DNA of 64,000 nt from Dermacentor variabilis (lineage: Eukaryota; Arthropoda; Arachnida; Ixodida; Ixodidae), in the NCBI RefSeq assembly GCF_050947875.1, contig NC_134568.1, positions 194,258,853-194,322,852 on the forward strand. Reading direction: 5' to 3'. Each line of letters begins with the position of its first letter. The first letter of the stretch is position 1. Both the position numbers and the translations under genes were made by a program. Positions 62,486-64,000 of the stretch are shown one piece after another. Under the pieces are notes generated by a model that was not told the DNA's origin, searched no databases, and saw only the letters and a list, made by a program, of their open reading frames with translations.

Positions 62486-64000
62486 CTAGGGGCAACGACT
62501 TAAACCGTCGGCATTGCCGTTAAGCTTACCCTTCTTGTAGCGAATATCGAAGGTGTACTGTTGAAGAGCCAAGCTCCAGCTCAAAAGACGACCGTTTTTC
62601 GTAGACATGGACTGCAGCCATGTGAGGGGACAGTGATCAGTCTCTATGGTGAATCTTGAGCCAGCGATATAGCAAGCTAGCTTCTGTACCGCCCAAACTA
62701 CGCAGGCGCATTCCTTTTCTGATGCACTGTATGCTTCCTCACGAACTGAAAGCTTTCTACTGGCGTACAGTACAGGGTGTTCGTTCTCGTCATCTCTCTT
62801 TTGACAGAGCACCACCCCCATACCCCTGTCACTGGCATCACACTGCAGAATGAATGGCTTAGAGTAGTCGGGCGCGTTCAACACTAGCTGACTCGTTAGT
62901 GCGTTCTTCAGCATACTAAAAGCCTTTTCTTTTGCGTCATCCCACTTTACCGTTTGTGGTTCTGTTTTTCGGTGAGCATCCGTTAAAGGACTCGCAATCT
63001 CGGAATACCGCGGAATATATCTTTGGTAATAACCCGCCAAGCCAAGGAATGATCTGATGTCCCGCTTGGTGTGTGGTTGCGGGAAGTTGTCTATCGCGAT
63101 CAGTTTAACCTCGGAAGGCCGACGATGGCCTTGCCCTATTATATGACCGAGATAAGCTACCTCCGCGGGCCCTAGTTGGCATTTGGGAGCCTTAACAGTT
63201 AAGTTGGCCTCTCGTAGACGACACAACACGGTTCGCAGGTGTTGCATATGATCCGCCCATGATGAAGAAAAGATAGCTATGTCATCGAGATAGGGAAGTG
63301 CAAAGTCCTCCATTCCTCGTTGCAGCTGGTCCATAAGGCTGGAGAAGCAATATGGAGCATTCTTCAATCCAAAACTCAGGACTTTCGGACGAAAGGTTCC
63401 CATCGGGGAAATAAACGCTGCAAGCCGGCTTGCGCTCTCGGTCAACGGAACCTGCCAATACCCTCTGACTAAATCGAGCGTAGAGATGAAATTAGCACTG
63501 CTCACTTTCTCAAGCCTTTCCTCGATATGCGGTATTGGATAAGTCTGGTCCTTCGTGATTAAATTGAGCCTGCGGTAGTCGATACATGGCCGCGGCTCTT
63601 TTCCTGGGACCTCAACCAAGATAAGAGGCGAGGTATAATCACTCTCTCCTGGCTCGATTACACCTAGCTCTAACATCTTTTTTATTTCAGCGGTCATGAC
63701 TTCACGTTGACGAGGCGAAACGCGATAAGCTTTCGAACGAACAGGGTCCGACGGGGTTAACTCGATATCGTGAACGATCGCGGTCGTCCTGCCCGGTGTG
63801 TCTGAAAATACGTCTTTAAATTCAAACACGAGTTCCCTCAGCTCGGCCCTTTGATTGGGATTCAACTCCGCCTGTTCTACTAACTTATCAATGGTCTCGT
63901 CAATGTCATTTGTCTCCGTCACTGCTGTTAACTCTGGAAAGTCCACGTTCCTCCCTCCTGTCTGGCTCTTCCCACGACAACGGAGTTCCCTAGTCGTTCG
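62486..64000 (-). CDS. Ty3/gypsy pol: reverse transcriptase and RNase H, enters from beyond the window
   Basis: The frame is open from the window end to the stop at 62486; the first readable Met-like codon (63946) is GTG, and the frame continues upstream of it, so the start lies outside. An acidic linker (E-L-V-F-E-F-K-D-V-F-S-D) leads to RT: C-I-D-Y-R-R-L-N, L-D-L-V-R-G-Y-W-Q-V, the catalytic L-P-Y-L-D-D-I-A-I-F, and L-G-L-A-G-Y-Y-Q-R-Y. RNase H carries Q-C-D-A-S-D-R-G-M-G (Asp), S-A-S-E-K-E-C (Glu), E-T-D-H-C-P-L-T-W-L (Asp) and N-G-N-A-D-G-L-S-R-C-P (last Asp). No frameshift or stop in 486 codons: a young copy. It ends right after RNase H, with no integrase. Confidence 0.9.
   Translation of the reverse strand, partial: RTTRELRCRGKSQTGGRNVDFPELTAVTETNDIDETIDKLVEQAELNPNQRAELRELVFEFKDVFSDTPGRTTAIVHDIELTPSDPVRSKAYRVSPRQREVMTAEIKKMLELGVIEPGESDYTSPLILVEVPGKEPRPCIDYRRLNLITKDQTYPIPHIEERLEKVSSANFISTLDLVRGYWQVPLTESASRLAAFISPMGTFRPKVLSFGLKNAPYCFSSLMDQLQRGMEDFALPYLDDIAIFSSSWADHMQHLRTVLCRLREANLTVKAPKCQLGPAEVAYLGHIIGQGHRRPSEVKLIAIDNFPQPHTKRDIRSFLGLAGYYQRYIPRYSEIASPLTDAHRKTEPQTVKWDDAKEKAFSMLKNALTSQLVLNAPDYSKPFILQCDASDRGMGVVLCQKRDDENEHPVLYASRKLSVREEAYSASEKECACVVWAVQKLACYIAGSRFTIETDHCPLTWLQSMSTKNGRLLSWSLALQQYTFDIRYKKGKLNGNADGLSRCP

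Overview
This is eukaryotic nuclear DNA, most likely from a hard tick (Ixodidae, probably metastriate). Three things point there: tRNA-derived SINE copies that I recognise from memory as the tick Ruka type, RTE-type LINEs ending in (TGA)n, and Ty3/gypsy, CsRn1-type, mariner and GIY-YIG (Penelope-type) families common in tick genomes. Long non-coding gaps, microsatellites and the absence of operon-like gene spacing fit. I recognise no host protein-coding gene. Almost everything that can be named is a transposable element or its debris.

Region by region. 1-4507: decayed Ty3/gypsy element (gag, protease, RT, RNase H, integrase, possible short 3' LTR) with a SINE inserted in pol and flanked by an 11-bp duplication, then a (TA)n tract. 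5805-6331: 5'-truncated RTE tail with a 12-bp target duplication. 6370-7044: near-palindromic foldback element flanked by TA. 9630-10505: two minus-strand SINE copies. 10985-14330: minus-strand Penelope-type GIY-YIG fragment and a decayed LINE (ORF1, endonuclease, RT). 16050-17140: 3' end of another LINE. 20819-23927: nearly full-length minus-strand RTE killed by three in-frame stops and an altered RT catalytic motif, next to a tRNA-like SINE head. 24553-28598: two MITEs and a small hairpin.

30758-36908: an older minus-strand RTE split by a younger, almost intact plus-strand RTE (31896-35019) with an open 935-codon ORF and a 9-bp target duplication. 37312-37930: GTGAG-rich minisatellite. 40684-40725: short U2 snRNA-like pseudogene fragment on the minus strand.

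41479-51587 is the most layered part. A Ty3/gypsy element with both LTRs was hit at least four times: a probable solo LTR in gag; a solo LTR (44422-45096, 5-bp duplication) just upstream of RT; an inverted solo LTR (45326-45765) inside RT; and a 3.4-kb hAT-like element (47107-50554, 8-bp duplication, matching inverted termini) in integrase. The last itself carries a 1.4-kb mariner (47712-49121). In each case the reading frame of the host element resumes on the other side. 51800-52915 holds two LINE 3' ends, 52947-56190 a CsRn1-type Ty3 remnant, and 58740-61118 a LINE with (CA)n and (CATC)n tail repeats. 61332 to the window end is a young minus-strand Ty3/gypsy element with a 978-bp LTR and an open RT-RNase H ORF that stops without an integrase.

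Nothing here works together as a pathway; the window records successive transposition waves. The only coding units that still look potentially functional are the 935-codon RTE ORF and the 3' Ty3 pol ORF.
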